Origin: Dioscorea cayenensis subsp. rotundata
Taxonomy: Eukaryota > Streptophyta > Magnoliopsida > Dioscoreales > Dioscoreaceae
Assembly (NCBI RefSeq): GCF_009730915.1
Contig: NC_052484.1
Location: 4,058,054-4,122,053 of the forward strand
Reading direction: 5' to 3'
DNA: 64,000 nt
Made by a program: the position numbers and the translations under genes. The notes beneath the pieces are model-generated. The model did not search any database. It was not told the origin of the DNA and saw only the letters and a list, made by a program, of their open reading frames with translations. Shown here piece after piece: positions 62,158 through 64,000 of the stretch (positions are counted from its first letter, which is position 1; each line of letters opens with the position of its first letter).

Positions 62158-62365
62158 CAAAAAGATGGATTTTTTTTAGACAAGGTGAACAAGTCACAGC
62201 CAAGAGATGTGCGCATAGGGTAGCTCTCTTAGGGAATCTGACTCTATTAACGAGGAGCACATTTAATCACTGCACACTCTCACCCTTCCCCCTGTGGGGC
62301 AATTGAACATGCATCTCATCTCATGCGAAGAGATCTTATACCGCTAGACTAAATGTTCTTTAAAT
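62158..62365 (-). mobile_element. tRNA-derived SINE, second family
   Basis: Reading the minus strand from about 62365, TTTAGTCTAGCGGTA resembles an A box and GCATGTTCAATTGCCCC a B box, spaced about 45 bp apart. The element ends in CACCTTGTCTAAAAAAAATC. The body differs from the 61.8- and 39.6-kb SINEs. No certain target duplication was found. Confidence 0.7.
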
Positions 62366-63145
62366 AAAAGGTATTAAGGAGTTCTTTTACAAAATATTTA
62401 AGGGTGAAATGGTCATTGCACCTTATTTTATTTCATTTTTTACCATTCAAAACATTTAATATATTTTTTAATTTTATATTGTTTTCAGTCTGACAATACT
62501 CACTAAAATTCTGTCATATTAGAGTGGTATCTTTGTGTTAAAAATAAAAAGATAAAAATTTAAACAAACAATGTGTCTAATTAAATGATATATTGATTAA
62601 CATTGGTCAAAAAAACAAAAAGGAACAAAATAATACTCACATTATTTATACATTCATATATTATATATTTTCATCTGCTCCCTCAATTTTTTAAGTTGGA
62701 ATCTCATATTAGTAATTTTAGTTAAAAAATGTTCTTTTTAATTTATCCAAAGTTTCTCTCTCTAAGTAAACATTTATTTATTTTTAGGGAAAATTACTGT
62801 TCACCCATCGTCATTTTCAAGACTTCCCAAAAACCCCCTCCAACTTTTGCACACCCCGGACAACCCTCCGTTATATTTTACATTCTCTTTAACCCCCCGC
62901 CGGTAAGTTGAAGTGGGTCCATGATATGAAATTCCTTTTTTGCCCTTGCAAAAGGAGAGAAAAATGGCGCCCAATCATATCATGTCCGAACTTTATGCAT
63001 AGTTTTCCAATTTTGTTTGCCTCCTACTTGCTTTTTCTCAAACAAAGTTTAGAAGGCTCATATCTTGTTCTTCTTGTTCTTGTTCTTGTTCTTCTTTTTT
63101 TTCTTCTCATTTGGTGTACTCAATTTTAGCTCTTCCGATTAAATT

Positions 63146-63424
63146 ATGGAGAGTTTTTGTGCTATTGCTAGATACAACGGGGATGGTCTAGTGCTAATGT
63201 TCACGGCGCTGACTTCTTGGGAATGAGTGTTAACTGAAATATGTGCGCGATGGGGTCTCGATATTTCTCGTGTCAGGGTGAAGTTTATCACGCCCGATGG
63301 ACATAAAACGGTTTGTCTCATGCGTCACGTGCACTCCATCATCAAATGTATTGTTGTTGATCTTGTTGTTGAGACAGATGATGTGGCATCATATCCTACT
63401 GAAACCGAGTTCTGCTCGTTGTAA
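63146..63424 (+). pseudogene. MULE-like protein, N-terminal fragment with stop
   Basis: From ATG 63146 the frame reads MESFCAIARYNGDGLVLMFT..., hits TGA at 63224-63226 (codon 27), and continues in the same frame as VLTEICARWGLDISRVRVKF, ITPDGHKTVCLMRHVHSIIK and CIVVDLVVETDDVA. The second part resembles the N-terminal domain of plant MuDR-type transposases. The in-frame stop and the missing central domain make it nonfunctional. Confidence 0.6.
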
Positions 63425-63659
63425 GTTTCTTCTCGTTTATGTTTATATAGTTGTAGAAGCTAATTATTGTTTAATTATCCATGTCTATGTTTAAATTTAT
63501 CAAGTTTCCATTTAAACAATATTATCTCCGTTTAACTTATTAACTTATTGTTTAACTTCTCACGTCAAATACAGTGTCGTCAATAAGGAGACCAATGATG
63601 TGGCATCGTATCCTACTAGAAATAACGGTTTTTTCCACGTCACCTTCGGTGTTGTCGAC

Positions 63660-63850
63660 AACGAGACCGATGCCTGTGACGAGAAGGCAACCTGGGCGTC
63701 CTAGACGAAAGAGGATCGAGTCGTAAGCGTCCGAGGACGGTGAGTTGCGTTGTAGCCATTGCCACGCTTCTGGTCCGCAAGTTGCGTTGTAGCCATTGCC
63801 ACGCTTCCGGTCACAATCGCAGATCGTGCAATGAATCTGTTGCCGAGTAG
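63660..63850 (+). pseudogene. MULE-like C-terminal zinc knuckle, partly duplicated
   Basis: The frame near 63670 reads RRQPGRPRRKRIES, then TAA (63724-63726), then ASEDGELRCSHCHASG. A 37-bp tandem duplication (63744-63780 and 63781-63817) follows and shifts the frame. After it CSHCHASGHNRRSC (63788-63829) forms a perfect C-X2-C-X4-H-X4-C knuckle, ending NESVAE and a stop. RQPGRPRRKR followed by a CCHC knuckle is the usual C-terminus of plant MULE transposases. Confidence 0.75.
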
Positions 63851-64000
63851 GCATTGTGTATATACTTCTTAGTATTGTTTAAATACATCTGTTACCGTTT
63901 AAATATTGGCTTCTCTATTTAAATTTGATTTTTTATCGTTTAAACTATATTTTTATTCGCTTAAAATATACAACGTGATGGTGCCAGCGGTTCCCCAAGC

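Larger units (their letters stand above)
62787..64000 (+). mobile_element. MULE-type DNA transposon, internally deleted, runs off the right edge
   Basis: The sequence GGGAAAATTACTGTTCACCC at 62787 matches the style of plant MULE terminal inverted repeats and continues as a C-rich 150-bp end. Downstream are the N-terminal part and the C-terminal zinc-knuckle part of a MULE-like protein, only about 500 bp apart, so the central transposase domain is missing. The far terminal repeat is outside the window. Confidence 0.65.

Noticed and set aside
1..64000. CRISPR arrays, operons, ribosome-binding sites, replication origins
   Set aside because: The window is plant nuclear DNA with introns; the repeat arrays present are minisatellites or transposon parts without spacer structure.

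Overview
The window is nuclear DNA from a flowering plant. It is AT-rich, with intron-rich genes and many plant-type transposable elements (hAT, CACTA, MULE, LTR, TRIM, SINE, LINE-like). The gene content does not fix the species. The overall look fits a non-grass monocot or a similar small-gene genome, but that is a guess.

Left third. A long plus-strand gene for the cohesin regulator PDS5 runs from about 2.49 to 17.06 kb. I could assemble it into 32 coding exons that keep one frame (1466 codons plus stop). Upstream lies a minisatellite with a 123-bp period. Further upstream, 1-800 is a reversed copy of the PDS5 start (exon 1 and intron 1) that runs off the left edge. A second plus-strand gene (20.24-22.68 kb, 8 exons, 214 aa) encodes a small charged coiled-coil protein I cannot name. 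A retrotransposed insert with a 15-bp target duplication sits about 30 bp upstream of its TATA box, and an hAT-like element lies upstream of that.

Middle. Two minus-strand genes for MRS2/CorA-type magnesium transporters lie in a head-to-tail tandem duplication (about 23.1-31.2 and 31.2-40.5 kb). The first copy is intact (6 exons, 451 aa, GMN motif). The second keeps every internal exon length and splice site, but has a 4-bp deletion giving an immediate stop in exon 1 and a GMN-to-GIN change in the last exon. It has also collected a SINE, a foldback MITE and a GC-rich insert.

Right half. From 40.7 to 54.1 kb is a transposon-dense block: an hAT with 8-bp TSD, CACTA coding remnants (DUF4216 and Ptta-like), a solo LTR nested in a CACTA-like end, an hAT-like element full of CCGGTCCGGT repeats, and a 460-bp TRIM inside old LTR-type sequence. 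A partial three-exon gene of unknown function lies at 45.9-46.8 kb. A two-exon minus-strand gene at 57.8-59.4 kb encodes a C2H2 finger joined to a PARP-like domain. The right edge carries two tRNA-derived SINEs, one of them dimeric, and the start of a broken, internally deleted MULE transposon.

The genes do not form a pathway. The main biological stories are duplication (PDS5 5' end, MRS2) and decay of one duplicate.
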